Positions 29,409 through 38,697 of a stretch of DNA of 64,000 nt are shown piece by piece (position 1 is the first letter of the stretch; the number at the start of each line of letters is the position of its first letter). Location of the stretch: positions 310,001 through 374,000 of the forward strand of contig OW569383.1 in NCBI GenBank assembly GCA_937625935.1, given 5' to 3'. The stretch comes from Tetramitus jugosus (taxonomy: Eukaryota; Heterolobosea; Eutetramitea; Acrasida; Vahlkampfiidae). Under the pieces are notes generated by a model, which was not told the origin of the DNA, made no database searches, and was given only the letters and a program-made list of their open reading frames with translations. The position numbers and the translations under genes were made by a program.

Positions 29409-29825
29409 CTTATTGATTGGTTTTGAAGTGATTGGGTTTTGTTTGTTGTTTGAATCCTCCAGAGCAAATACAATCATGCACACCCAGTTAAATAGTGCTG
29501 TTGATGTTCCCACACAGAGAGCTTTTAGACAGACAAGCATCATCCATCGCGCGATGCACGAAGAATCTTCCTTAATTTCAATAACATCACCTGGATCACA
29601 CTATAAATGAAGAAGATCGACATCATGTGAATCCTTTCTGATGTGTGCACGGGTATACAAGAGCGAGATGAATATCGATGGTTCTCTATCTTTGTCTTTG
29701 GACCGATTCAAGAGACCCAAAACTCCAGAGCGAAAAAGAAAAAATCTCCGGAAGAGAATTGACGTCAATCGCAACACTTGATAATCGTCTGTACCAGTAT
29801 TTTATTTTACTGTGTGTTGTTTGCT
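29409..29825. other. intergenic region, promoter of the secreted protein gene
   Basis: About 417 bp without a supported gene, with a CCGG-containing element at 29748-29751 close to a TGACGTCA palindrome at 29759-29766, a CRE-like site. Short ORFs here lack coding character. Confidence 0.4.
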
Positions 29826-30236
29826 TTATTTCGTCGTCGAATTCTTGGACGATGATGATGATGATGAAGAGAATGGATTCAATGATTTAAATTCGTTCCA
29901 TAGCTCTTCACCAAAAATACCGACTACTGACCTCCTTCTCACATTATTCGTCTGTTGTTGTTGTTGATTTTGTTGTTGTTGATATGTGCTATAATGTTGT
30001 TGTTGACTATTGGTAGTAGTAGTGTTATTATTATTATTATGATTGTTGTTTCGGTTCGCTGCTGCAGTTGCTGCTGCGGCCCGACTCACTTCATCCATGA
30101 CTTGATTGGCTGTTTTGGAGATGGTTTCATTGGATCGATGAACAAATTTGATAAAAGTAGGGTTGTTGGCAAGTGTATGTGTGAGTTTATCACTGATAAA
30201 GCGAGCTGCAGCTTCTATCAAACGTGGATTTATCAT
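29826..30236 (-). CDS. unknown small protein, 136 aa
   Basis: I do not recognise this protein. Residues 1-55 form an ordered, amphipathic, Ala-rich part (MINPRLIEAAARFISDKL, later ETISKTANQVMDEV) that could be helical. An Asn/Thr/Gln/His tract follows, and then a conserved-looking end (RRRSVVGIFGEELWNEFKSL) before a Ser run. The pattern of two ordered ends around a low-complexity spacer suggests a real gene. ATG at 30234-30236 is preferred over an upstream TTG. It is divergent from PSMD5 with a 245-bp promoter. Confidence 0.6.
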   Translation of the reverse strand: MINPRLIEAAARFISDKLTHTLANNPTFIKFVHRSNETISKTANQVMDEVSRAAAATAAANRNNNHNNNNNTTTTNSQQQHYSTYQQQQNQQQQQTNNVRRRSVVGIFGEELWNEFKSLNPFSSSSSSSSKNSTTK

Positions 30237-30481
30237 TTTTGTTTGTTTGTTGTTATTTGTTGTCTCTCGCAACTTGAAGTTGTTATTGTTGCGTGGAAAT
30301 TATTTTTCTCTCGGAAAATCATTTTTCACTATTCTATTTTCAATTTGACCGCCTCGGAACTCGAAATCTTTTTTTGATCTGACCAAAAAAACAAAACCAA
30401 AGAATACAACAAAAACACAAAATTTTGATCAGCAACATAAAACAACAACAACAACAAAAAAAACAACAAAATCAATCAACC

Positions 30482-32353
30482 ATGTCTACAACACTTCCCA
30501 ACAATTTAACTTTTCTCGAACCAATCAAACACAACCTACAGACAAACACCTCCACGATTGACTCACTCGAAAAAATCAATGCATTTCTACTTCACTCACA
30601 AGCTTCACCAAATAATAATCTTGAAACACTTTCACAACACATTGTACAATACTTGACTCTTCCACTACTACTCGAAAAAATCAACACAAAATCACATGGT
30701 CAACTCGAAAGTGCCATTCGACTCCTCCAAAAACTATTTCAATATTTGCCAAAAATATGGATTGATGAATGGTTATTATCATCGTCATCATCATCGAATA
30801 GTGATCATGATCAATTGATTCAACTAGGTTCTACTCACACTGTTAGCTCTGTTCGTAGTTTTGTTCTGGATCAAATTGCAAAACTCAGTTTTGGTCAATT
30901 GATCAACAACAACAGATTTGATTATGTACAGATTGTAGTCATGTCATTATTGGACGATGAAATTTCAATTTATCACAAGGCGAGTGATGTCGTGTATCAA
31001 TGGGTTCACTTTGCTAGTAGTGCTGCTACTTCTAGTGGACAACAACAAGAACAAGAACAACAACAACATTTGTTTGATTGCTTGTTCAACATGAAAAATG
31101 AACAACAACAATCGTTTATCAAGTTGTTAATGAAGGCAATTGAGCAAAAATCAACAATTACAACAAAGAATGCAGTTATGTTAAACAAGGAAAAACAAGA
31201 ATTGTACATGATGCGTGTGTATGAGTTGTTGGCACGCATTGGAACCACGTCTGAAAAAGCGTTTGATCAAATTGCGCTGCAAACTCACTTGTTGGACTCG
31301 TTCTTGACTCAATTGAAACAGTCATCACTGGAGAATAATGTTCTAACGCTGTTGAATATGCTAGAGATTGTCAAGAGTTGGTGTGAGAGTGGTGGAAAAT
31401 CGCAACAGATTCACGTGGTGCAATATTTTCACCAAAAGGGTCTCTTTTCAATGATTTTGCAAATTTTGATGCATCATCAGGATGATGAACTGATTTCCAG
31501 TTTCATTTTTCATTTGATTGCTCAAGTGGCGCACAATCAGAGTCATCAGATACTGTCTGATGAGTTGTTGTGCTCTGAGAATGACTTTGTGTTTGATCAC
31601 TTGTATTCGTCACTGTGTGCGACTGGCAACATCAGTGATTATAGCTCAGAGAGTGTTGCTCGACAAAAATCGGCGCTCATTATCATTGGAAACCTGTGTT
31701 CGCAGAGCAATGTTGCTCTCAAGAGATTTTTGATCCAGGATAGGCAGAGACGAGAGACCTACTTGTCGTTCTTGATGGATTATTCGTGTCAGGACATTTT
31801 GGTCACGTTCTTGCACTCGTTGGCTCAAATTACGGAACCATCTTCGGCACTCGCCAATGTCGGTAGTGAACAAGACAGGAAAGAGAGTCTCATGCTACTT
31901 TTCCGAGACCTCGAAGAACGAATCATTCCCAGTCGAACATCCAAGTGGCAAGACAATCGATTGATGAATCAACTGTTGGACATTATCAAGACCGACATAT
32001 TTGCTGATATTCGTCACGCGGTGTTTCACGTGCTGCGATCCCTAGCGTATCACTCCTGGGGTGTTCAGCATTATCTGTTGGCTCACCCCGTGTTCATCTC
32101 CTTCCTGACCAACAGAGGCACAGAGATTACAAAGGAAGCCAAGGATTGGAAGTATGGTATCGCTGAGATCATGTGGTCCACCATTAAGCGAACACCACAA
32201 CCATCACAGACAAGTAATAATGAAGAAAAAGAAGAACTATCAACAGCAAGTCTATCCACGAAGGAATATGTCACTCTCAGAGTATTTCTGCAACGAGGAC
32301 CGTACCTCGAAGACTCTGAAGCGGCAGTCACCATTCAATCCAAATCAGCCTAA
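30482..32353 (+). CDS. PSMD5: 26S proteasome chaperone PSMD5 (S5b/Hsm3 type)
   Basis: A 623-aa ARM/HEAT-like protein matching PSMD5, which binds the RPT1-RPT2-RPN1 module during assembly of the proteasome regulatory particle. Family features include the opening helices with LPLLLEKI, the VRSFVLDQIAKLSFGQL repeat and the C-terminal segment ADIRHAVFHVLRSLA...WGVQHYL, then EAKDWKYGIAEIM. These parallel the animal protein's end, where a subunit recruiting the lid is blocked. Extra Gln and Ser tracts occur at about 118-130 and 195-215. An upstream frame extension exists, but ATG at 30482 is the first good start. The last codon abuts an antisense remnant at 32350. Confidence 0.87.
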   Translation: MSTTLPNNLTFLEPIKHNLQTNTSTIDSLEKINAFLLHSQASPNNNLETLSQHIVQYLTLPLLLEKINTKSHGQLESAIRLLQKLFQYLPKIWIDEWLLSSSSSSNSDHDQLIQLGSTHTVSSVRSFVLDQIAKLSFGQLINNNRFDYVQIVVMSLLDDEISIYHKASDVVYQWVHFASSAATSSGQQQEQEQQQHLFDCLFNMKNEQQQSFIKLLMKAIEQKSTITTKNAVMLNKEKQELYMMRVYELLARIGTTSEKAFDQIALQTHLLDSFLTQLKQSSLENNVLTLLNMLEIVKSWCESGGKSQQIHVVQYFHQKGLFSMILQILMHHQDDELISSFIFHLIAQVAHNQSHQILSDELLCSENDFVFDHLYSSLCATGNISDYSSESVARQKSALIIIGNLCSQSNVALKRFLIQDRQRRETYLSFLMDYSCQDILVTFLHSLAQITEPSSALANVGSEQDRKESLMLLFRDLEERIIPSRTSKWQDNRLMNQLLDIIKTDIFADIRHAVFHVLRSLAYHSWGVQHYLLAHPVFISFLTNRGTEITKEAKDWKYGIAEIMWSTIKRTPQPSQTSNNEEKEELSTASLSTKEYVTLRVFLQRGPYLEDSEAAVTIQSKSA

Positions 32354-32575
32354 GCCTCAATAAAAGCCGTGATACTTGAGCAAATTTTTTTCAATTTAGT
32401 GACCCTTACATCCTTTTTCGAAGGATAATAAATTGAAGTTGTAAGATCACCGTTTTGAAGGATGTCAAGCCTTGATTTAAGGGACAACTTGTTAATATCA
32501 GAACGAACTCCAAACACCATCAGCCTTTGCCTGTAACTCGCCAATCTCAAATTTTTGTTCGGGACTCCAAACCGA
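32350..32575 (-). pseudogene. frameshifted gene remnant
   Basis: Two abutting antisense frames look protein-like and can be joined by one frameshift near 32510. The first carries SVWSPEQKFEIGELQAKA, and the second runs from FGVRSDINKLSLKSRLDIL to the stop at 32350-32352. No ATG is seen upstream and the family is not recognised. Its end overlaps the PSMD5 stop codon by a few bases. This marks the start of the decayed region. Confidence 0.3.
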
Positions 32576-32710
32576 TGTGACCTAGAAAACCAAAATTATT
32601 CGCGCAATTTTAAAAATTACAATAAGAAAAACAGTTATCTACGATTTTAAGTTGTTTTGAGGCAAAGAGCTATTTGCTTTTCACTTCGAAGATCAAACAA
32701 ACCAAACAAG

Positions 32711-33211
32711 ATGTCTGAATTGAATCTTTCTCCTTTGGAAACAACTCGCACGTACAAGCCTGAAGGAAAATCTGACTCTCAAGTGATGCCAATTGAAGCA
32801 GGACTCATCGAAGCCTTTCAGATCACTTCTGAAGTGGATTTTGAGGAATTCGGGAGGATGAAGGAATCATCCCCGATCCCCTGTTTGTGTTGACTGAGAA
32901 AAGAACATTTACACAGTATCTTTCTCTTCAAGACTTAGTGATTACTGATTTCAAGATGCCATTGGTGAAGAGGGCAAAGTTTTACAAGGAGCAGACTGTC
33001 AAAGGCTTTATGAAGCAAACTAATCACAAGTTTGAAAAGATCCAAGAAGAACAAAAGACTATCAATCAGAAGATTCATGAGGAACTACAAGAGCAGAAGA
33101 AGGTCAACCAAACAACTCGAGAGAAGTTGAAGGAACAAGAAAGAATCAATCAGAAGATCCAAGAGGACCTGCAAGAGCAAAAGAGAATCAATCAAACGAC
33201 TCAAGAGAAAG
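32711..33211 (+). pseudogene. coiled-coil gene, copy 1 (frameshifted and truncated)
   Basis: ATG at 32711 opens a good frame (MSELNLSPLETTRTYKP...) that is thrown out of frame in a short C-run near 32870 (four C, where copy 2 has five). After that point the next frame continues as DPLFVL, KRTFTQYL and then the block ITDFKMPLVKRAKFYKEQTV shared with copy 2. A Glu/Gln/Lys-rich coiled coil made of near-repeats of 14 residues (42 nt), such as IQEDLQEQKRINQT, follows. At 33211 similarity to copy 2 ends abruptly where a MITE-like element begins. The function is unknown. Confidence 0.65.
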
Positions 33212-33421
33212 GGAACCGACCAGATATTATATTCACCTCCGACCCTCCCTGCCTGTTTTGAATAAATTTGAATAACACATTTTCCTGTAAATTCGAACGT
33301 TACATTAATTCTCCTACTAGGATTGGGATCAAGAGACCCCCTTTGAATAAAATATTGAATAAATTTCTCAGACCCCCTCCCTAGGGGGTGCGTAAGAAAT
33401 AATATCTGGACGCTCCCCATC
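33211..33421. mobile_element. possible MITE-like element (about 210 bp)
   Basis: Both ends carry imperfect inverted repeats. The core CCAGATATTAT at 33220-33230 is repeated in reverse complement at 33399-33409, and the flanking bases are related (GGGAACCGA versus GGGGAGCGT). It begins exactly where copy 1 of the coiled-coil gene loses similarity to copy 2. Inside are AATAAA-rich DNA and a hairpin, ACCCCC (33372-33377) with GGGGGT (33384-33389). It has no ORF. A clear target-site duplication was not identified. Confidence 0.35.
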
Positions 33422-33758
33422 AACATACCTGGGCACACATCCACTCGTTACAAGCAGCAATGCTCTCATGTTCGTAACCCAAGGTGACATGAGGGTGAGG
33501 TCCTGTTTTGAGGGGTCTTGGTTCGTCTGGTCTTGGTAGGTATGGCTTGGAGTACTCTGAGCTTCTCGCTCTTTTGCTAGGTTGTTCATTGGTTGAAGTG
33601 TATGTATTCTTCCTCACTCCTCCTCTTGTTGCACCGTTCTTTGATTGTTTGGTCTGTACTGGTTGCGCCTGTTGTGCACCCTGCTTTTCTTCTAAGGCCT
33701 TGAGTCTTGAGACCAGAGTGGCGACAATTGCATTCAATTGTTCGTTTTTGTTCTTCGC
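33420..33758 (-). CDS. possible exon of a basic protein (mobile-element protein?)
   Basis: An open frame without a clear ATG. It contains a short coiled coil (ATLVSRLKALEEKQGAQQAQ), a basic Ser/Arg/Pro-rich stretch (KRARSSEYSK) and ACNEWMCAQV at the end, just before a GTATGT that could be a splice donor. Upstream the frame begins right after a TAG that could be an acceptor. It could be one exon of a spliced gene or a degraded mobile-element protein. No family was recognised. Confidence 0.33.
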   Translation of the reverse strand, partial: AKNKNEQLNAIVATLVSRLKALEEKQGAQQAQPVQTKQSKNGATRGGVRKNTYTSTNEQPSKRARSSEYSKPYLPRPDEPRPLKTGPHPHVTLGYEHESIAACNEWMCAQVC

Positions 33759-34041
33759 CTACCTCCTGAATTTAGTTGGGCTACAGTCGGCTTCTTGCAA
33801 GCATTGGTGTCCTGATTGCATGCAAGCAAGTACTGGTGGGACTTGGTGGATCAACTCCACCAAACGTAATCTAAAGCTTGAGAGTGACGGTATATCCAAA
33901 AAAGTTTATGTTGCTTGTCGAGTCCATGTTCCGATTATCAGGTATTGGTTAGTGTCGGGTAGGGTACATTTTTGTAACTTGAATGCAAATATTTCTATTT
34001 TCTATTTTTTACAATCAAGAAAACCGTTATCTACGATTTTA
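33759..34041. other. intergenic stretch in the decayed region
   Basis: A plus-strand frame with a Cys-rich motif (CKHWCPDCMQASTGGTWW) runs near 33798-33940 but has no start and no partner exon. A 28-33-bp block around 34011-34043 is a near copy of 32619-32651, upstream of coiled-coil copy 1. Confidence 0.3.
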
Positions 34042-34852
34042 AGGTCTTCAAAGGCCAAGATCTTTTCAGGTCACTTCTGAAGTAGATTTTGTGGAATTCA
34101 GGAAAATGAAGGAATCATCCCCCGATCCCCTGTTTGTGTTGGCACAGAAAAGAACATTTACACATTATCGTGCTCATCAAGACTTACAAACTACGGATTT
34201 CAAGATGCCATTGGTGAAGAGGGCAAAATTTTACAAGGAGCAGACTGTCAAAGACTTTATGAAGCAAACTAATCACAAGTTTGAAAAGATCCAAGAAAAA
34301 CTGCAAGAGCAAAAGACTATCAATCAGAAGATCCAAGAGAAACTGCAAGAGCAAAAGAGAATCAATCAAACGACTCTAGAGAAACTTCAAGAGAAAGAAA
34401 ATAAGATCTGCTTCCTAGAGGATTGTTTCGCCATTCACAACAAACGTTTCATTTTCGAGAAAAAGTTTGCTCATGACACCTGTGAAACGGAACGAAAAGT
34501 GCTAGATCTAGTGATCGAAGTCATGGCTGAACATGAGGTTCACTCTATTGCATCGGACTCCCAATCAATGAGGTCGTTTTTTTTGTGGTATAACGCAACA
34601 CAAAATTTTGGAAATTTGTTCCGCATACAAAATTATTTGCGAAAAAAAAGTGAAAACACAAATGCCGTTTCATTTTGCACAAACGATAATAAATTTTTAT
34701 TCAAATTCATCCACTCTTTCACAATCAACTACCGTGAACTCTGTAACAACATTGAAGTCCTTTTGCCTTCCCAAACTAATTTCGTTATCACTTTCAACAT
34801 AACATCCTCGGATAATTGTGTCATGTCATTAATCATTGTCGTTGTGTTGTAA
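34042..34852 (+). pseudogene. coiled-coil gene, copy 2 (5' truncated)
   Basis: A second copy of the gene at 32711. It lacks about 160 bp including the start codon (the homology resumes at QVTSEVDF) but keeps the correct frame through the C-run (KMKESSPDPLFVL), the FKMPLVKRAKFYKEQTV block and fewer 42-nt coiled-coil repeats. After the repeats it has a unique part (ICFLEDCFAIHNKRFIFEKK, then a helical CETERKVLDLVIEVMAEHEV). An internal ATG at 34106 could still start a 248-aa protein. The last 90 codons (from about 34570) have poor coding character and may be foreign. Confidence 0.5.
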
Positions 34853-35511
34853 CATAAAACATTCTCATCTTCGAAAAACATAACAAATGCCTCATCAATT
34901 GTTGATTCTTTTTCACAGTAGATTCTAATTTGATCATGAGGCCATGGAATGATCTCTCCCTCACCCTCCACACCAAGTGCATCCTTCAGGGTATTTAGTT
35001 CTTTGACTGGCTTTGGTAGCTTTGCTTACCACGTCCATATATTGATTTGAACCACACGGAGTCAATTTCAGGTGGAAATGAGATTTCCTGTATCTTTTTG
35101 TTTTCAACAGAAGCTCCGAACCAATTCAGTATGCCAATGGCCACAGCCTTGTTATTGATCATCAAGACGACTTCATCACCGGATTCAGCGTCATCAGTAC
35201 CTGCACACATAGTCTTTCTCCAAGAGGAAAAGGCCGAAGATATCTTCTTTTTATAGTCCGATGCATCTCTTTCAGGGAAGTTCTTTCTGGCCATCTCTTC
35301 ACCAATCCTGAACGTATGACATTTGACCACGGTTCTTATCTGCATTTGTGTCGTTGGGCCCTCGTTTCTTCTTCTCATCTTGTGTTGATTGAGAGCTAGA
35401 GGCTCGTTTGGCTGGGCTTTTATTGACTGTCTTGTTCTTCTCTTGTTTTTGTTTTTTCGTTTTCAAGTCGATGTGAAAACTTGTGTTGTAGGTGTTCGTC
35501 AAAACTCGCAA
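34729..35511 (-). pseudogene. frameshifted gene beside the transposase relic
   Basis: Three antisense frames read as one broken protein. Frame 1 (about 35379-35511) gives a Lys/Ser-rich stretch. Frame 2 (34995-35378) gives VVKCHTFRIGEEMARKNFP, DYKKKISSAFSSWRKTM and ISFPPEIDSVWFKSIYGRG. Frame 3 (34729-35025) continues as KLPKPVKELNTLKDAL and GEIIPWPHDQIRIYCEKES. The joins need one-base shifts near 35335 and 35025. It has no family I can name. It lies just downstream of, and partly overlaps, the transposase relic in the same orientation, so it may be the element's second protein or a fused C-terminal domain. Confidence 0.45.
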
Positions 35512-36430
35512 CAGATTCGGGTGTGCGAATCGGATGTTTTTGTAAGAACTTGTTCGTCAAACATGCGCAAACCATGGCAACGAGGGGCAAGAGCGCAATA
35601 TTATGACGAAAACGGGATGATAAAATTTCGTAGCGCTTGACAAATCCGATCGTGCACTCGACAATTACGCCCTCCACCTTCTGAAAATGAGAAAGTATCT
35701 CATCTTCTTTCAGATTGTCCGGAGTGACCAGGTGTAATCCAAGATCTTTAGTTCTAAATCCACCGTCGGCACAAAGCTTTTTTCCTCTTGGCAACATGGA
35801 GACCACATTAGATAGTGATAGGATCAATTGATCATTCGAAGCCCCCCGATAACCTACAGACATATGAATAATATTTCCGCAACGATCCACAGTTACTTGA
35901 CCAATAATAGCATGGCCCTTGCAGGATTGACGAAGTATCATCAGACAGGCGAGTAGACGATTAGCAGGAGATAATCTGTTTGTATATGGAGTTCTTCTAT
36001 TCGACGAAAGTGATTGCGAGAAAAAGTGAATGTCTCGTGGAGCCATTATTTTATCCTTGGTTCTCTCCAGGAGCTCTAAAAAATCTTGATGAGACATACC
36101 GGTGTGTGATGAAAATAATTCATCATTTCTCCGTAGTTTGCTATAGAAGTCCTTTCTAACAACTTGCCTCTTTCGTCTCCGAATTTATGAATTTCCTCGT
36201 CCAATTCCAGGTAGTACGGCCTTATGAAAAGGTCTTTTCACTTTATTTGTAGGAGGTGGTAATTGTGGTAGTAACGGTGGTGGTGTCATCAATAAAATTT
36301 TGAGTAAGAACTTTGTTTCGTTTGAATGTTTTTTCTTTTCTATCAGTCGTCGTAGGGTTCTGATGTCATGATAGAGTAAATGAAGTTGTGTTGATATGAG
36401 TGAGTCTATACGTGATTTGAGGATATTCAT
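35420..36430 (-). pseudogene. Harbinger-type (DDE_Tnp_4) transposase relic
   Basis: One frame from ATG at 36428-36430 down to 35420, broken by an in-frame TAA at 36185-36187. The N-terminal part is helical and basic (IRRRKRQVVRKDFYSKLRRN). The HTH-like SPANRLLACLMILRQ is then followed directly by GHAIIGQVTVDRCGNIIHMS. In HARBI1-like enzymes about 100 residues, including the first catalytic Asp (I-D-G-T-H), lie in between, so an internal deletion has removed it. The rest of the fold is present: GYRGASNDQ (second acid), LCADGGFRTKDLGLHLVTP and EGVIVECTIGFVKRYEILSS (catalytic Glu), then CLTNKFLQ. The element is dead. Confidence 0.8.
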
Positions 36431-36863
36431 GGCTCTCGATTTTTTAGTGAAAAATGGGTATGATCAATCATCCTTTATTGATTTGAACAGATACTGGCGC
36501 CTTGAGCAGTATCACAAATTCTGCAATTATATGAACCAATTGGTTCTTGGAAGATCAATCGGAAATCCTGGCACATTTTTTTTCACTAAGGTTTCAGCTT
36601 CTGTTTATGTGAAATATTACAAAGCAAGATTTGTTGGTGACGATGGAGAGTTCATTGATAATGTGGTCAGAGATGTGGCTGTAATGATAAGAGCTAATAG
36701 TAATTTGAATTTAAAATTGTTTATTGTTGTCAATGTTGTTGTTGTCGCTCTGGTGATGAGGGTACTTCTTCTTGCTGATGTTGATGCTGTTGTTGTTGGT
36801 TGTTATTGTCATCGTCATGAGAAGAGGAAGCGGGTGAGTCTTCCCTGGGATCATCAGCGATGA
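36396..36863 (+). CDS. orphan ORF, 155 aa
   Basis: ATG at 36396 opens a frame whose first 105 residues look protein-like (LRIFMALDFLVKNGYDQSSF, RYWRLEQYHKFCNYMNQLVL, ASVYVKYYKARFVGDDGEF). The last 45 are Val-rich and antisense to a Gln/Asn tract, so they may not be real. It overlaps the transposase relic start by 35 bp on the other strand. No family was recognised. Confidence 0.33.
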   Translation: MSESIRDLRIFMALDFLVKNGYDQSSFIDLNRYWRLEQYHKFCNYMNQLVLGRSIGNPGTFFFTKVSASVYVKYYKARFVGDDGEFIDNVVRDVAVMIRANSNLNLKLFIVVNVVVVALVMRVLLLADVDAVVVGCYCHRHEKRKRVSLPWDHQR

Positions 36864-37138
36864 TCATCACAGTATCGTCTGATGGATACATCGCTCTATG
36901 GTTGTTGTTGCCAGAACTGTTGATAAAATTGTAATTACCACGGTTGTTGTTGTTGTTCGTTTGTCTTGTTGGTATTGAATGGCACTCTGATTCAGTGGTG
37001 AAGCATGTTGATGTGATGGCTGCAATAACACATTTAACAACAGTTGTTGTTGTTGCTCCAATGCTACCTGTAGTGCTGGTGATGTTGGTGGTGATGGTTT
37101 CTGTTTGTTGCTCAGCTGTTGTTGTTGTTGTTGTTAAC
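36731..37138 (-). pseudogene. Asn/Gln/Thr-rich open frame without start
   Basis: An antisense frame of about 135 codons, open from 37138 to a TGA at 36731-36733, with no in-frame start. It ends with HRAMYPSDDTVMIIADDPRE, a Ser/Asp/Asn/Gln tract and PSSPERQQQH, which looks like the C-terminus of a real low-complexity protein. A competing frame through the CAA repeats (LLNVLLQPSHQHASPLNQSA) is also protein-like, which suggests a frameshift within the repeat tract. Confidence 0.3.
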
Positions 37139-37401
37139 TAGTCAATTGTATGGTTACATGTAATGCAACGATTGTTTATATTGTTGTAGTTGGGTGACAA
37201 TGGCATGGATAAGCTAAACGGTTCAAAATATCAGAGTTCATCGCTTGATTGTAATTTGTTGGAGCTTTGAATGTGATGAAGGTGATTTATAGTGAATGAG
37301 TGGTTGTTGAAGTCGATTTGACACAGCACGCCAGCGGAAAAAAATATGAGACATTACGGTGGTTTTTAATCTCCTTGACGAAAAAAGAAAGTGAGTGATG
37401 G

Positions 37402-38106
37402 TTGTTAGGACTGTGTGGGGTGACACGAGGACGATATCTGCCTCGATTGATATTTGATCAATTTTTTGGCCACTTGACCAACTACAGACCTCGTAGGAAG
37501 GTGTATGGAAGTGACAGATCTCGACAGAAGGTTGTCACAACACTGGCACAGTTCAAGAAGACGTTCAAGTGCAAGCTACCCGAGAGATTGTTCAAATCTC
37601 CATATAGATTGAGCAAATTGAAGATACCACTCATTCTTTTCTATGCTGCCAAGGGTATTTCTGGTTGTGGAGCCATTATGCAATTTCGTGTCACGAATGA
37701 AAATGGTCAACTTGTCCGTGACATGAGATCAAAGAAGAAGGGTGAGAGTAAGACAATGAAACTCACTCGTAAGGCATATCTTGCTCAACGATATACTGAT
37801 GTCAGAACTTCCGGATCTATTATCCCATCTGCTACGCCTCCAAGTACGATATCTTCTGCAAATAACGGTATCAATCGGACAATTCAAAGAACTCCTACAG
37901 TAGTCGATGTAGAGTCTCAGAACGGTCTTCAAGTTACAACACCAATCAAAAAGAACAAGAGAAAGGAGGTGACGACTCCATCTGGTACACCACCAAGTGA
38001 AAATAGAAAGAGAAAGAAGCAGAGAAGATACTCACCTGAAGCCACTGTTCTAACACCAAGAGTTAGACGCATTCCATCTTACTTGCTGGACTACGATCTG
38101 TATTGA
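37402..38106 (+). CDS. orphan ORF with basic tail (5' end uncertain)
   Basis: A 234-codon frame with no ATG near its beginning (open from 37399). The first half looks folded (RYLPRLIFDQFFGHLTNYRP, KKTFKCKLPERLFKSPYRLS, IPLILFYAAKGISGCGAIMQ, FRVTNENGQLVRDM). The second half is Ser/Thr/Pro-rich with basic clusters (KKNKRKE, ENRKRKKQRRY) like nuclear localisation signals, and ends SYLLDYDLY. Probably a 5'-truncated or spliced nuclear protein. No family was recognised. Confidence 0.42.
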   Translation: MLGLCGVTRGRYLPRLIFDQFFGHLTNYRPRRKVYGSDRSRQKVVTTLAQFKKTFKCKLPERLFKSPYRLSKLKIPLILFYAAKGISGCGAIMQFRVTNENGQLVRDMRSKKKGESKTMKLTRKAYLAQRYTDVRTSGSIIPSATPPSTISSANNGINRTIQRTPTVVDVESQNGLQVTTPIKKNKRKEVTTPSGTPPSENRKRKKQRRYSPEATVLTPRVRRIPSYLLDYDLY

Positions 38107-38224
38107 TTCTTTTTGTTATGAATATTGTTGATTGTTGTGATCATGTTTGACTGATGTCGGGATTTTAATGTAATTGAAGTTCAATCATGGTTCCCACCAA
38201 AAAATTATTAAAAAACACGAAAAA

Positions 38225-38697
38225 ATGTTGACAAGTGCTGTTCTCTCTGCTTTTAATGTTTGTGCTCTTGGAGATGATGCCTATGACGCATTTGGATTAT
38301 ACAAGTTCTATCAGAGTAGTGGTAAAGCCCAAAACATGAGAGAAAAATTACTCAATTTGAGAAAACAGCAAGAATGGATGACAATAGAAATTCCTAATGG
38401 ATATGAACTACATCCCTTAAGTAGTACGAGGACATCCCAAGTGCGGTTTTGTGTGACTAGTGTCGGATTGATTAATCTGATGGTGGACGTTCTTCGGTAT
38501 ACATACACGAAAAAAGATCCTGCATATCAAGTACTTTCAAATGCTATGAAAACCTGGCTACATTCACCCAGAACTATAGTGAGATCGTCGATGCAGTATA
38601 CAGTGACGGTATGGAATTGCACTCGGTGAATTGTACAAATGATTTGGATTCCTTGATGAAATCAGATATAAATGGTACTAATATTTCTGTCTCATGA
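38225..38697 (+). pseudogene. orphan gene with a late frameshift
   Basis: ATG at 38225 starts a 134-codon frame (MLTSAVLSAFNVCALGDDAY, later ELHPLSSTRTSQVRFCVTSV) ending at 38629. From about 38565 a second frame gives a more natural continuation (TQNYSEIVDAVYSDGMELH, then NDLDSLMKSDINGTNISVS) up to 38697. A one-base shift near 38560 would join them. The family is unknown. It may be linked to the neighbouring orphan at 37402. Confidence 0.4.
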
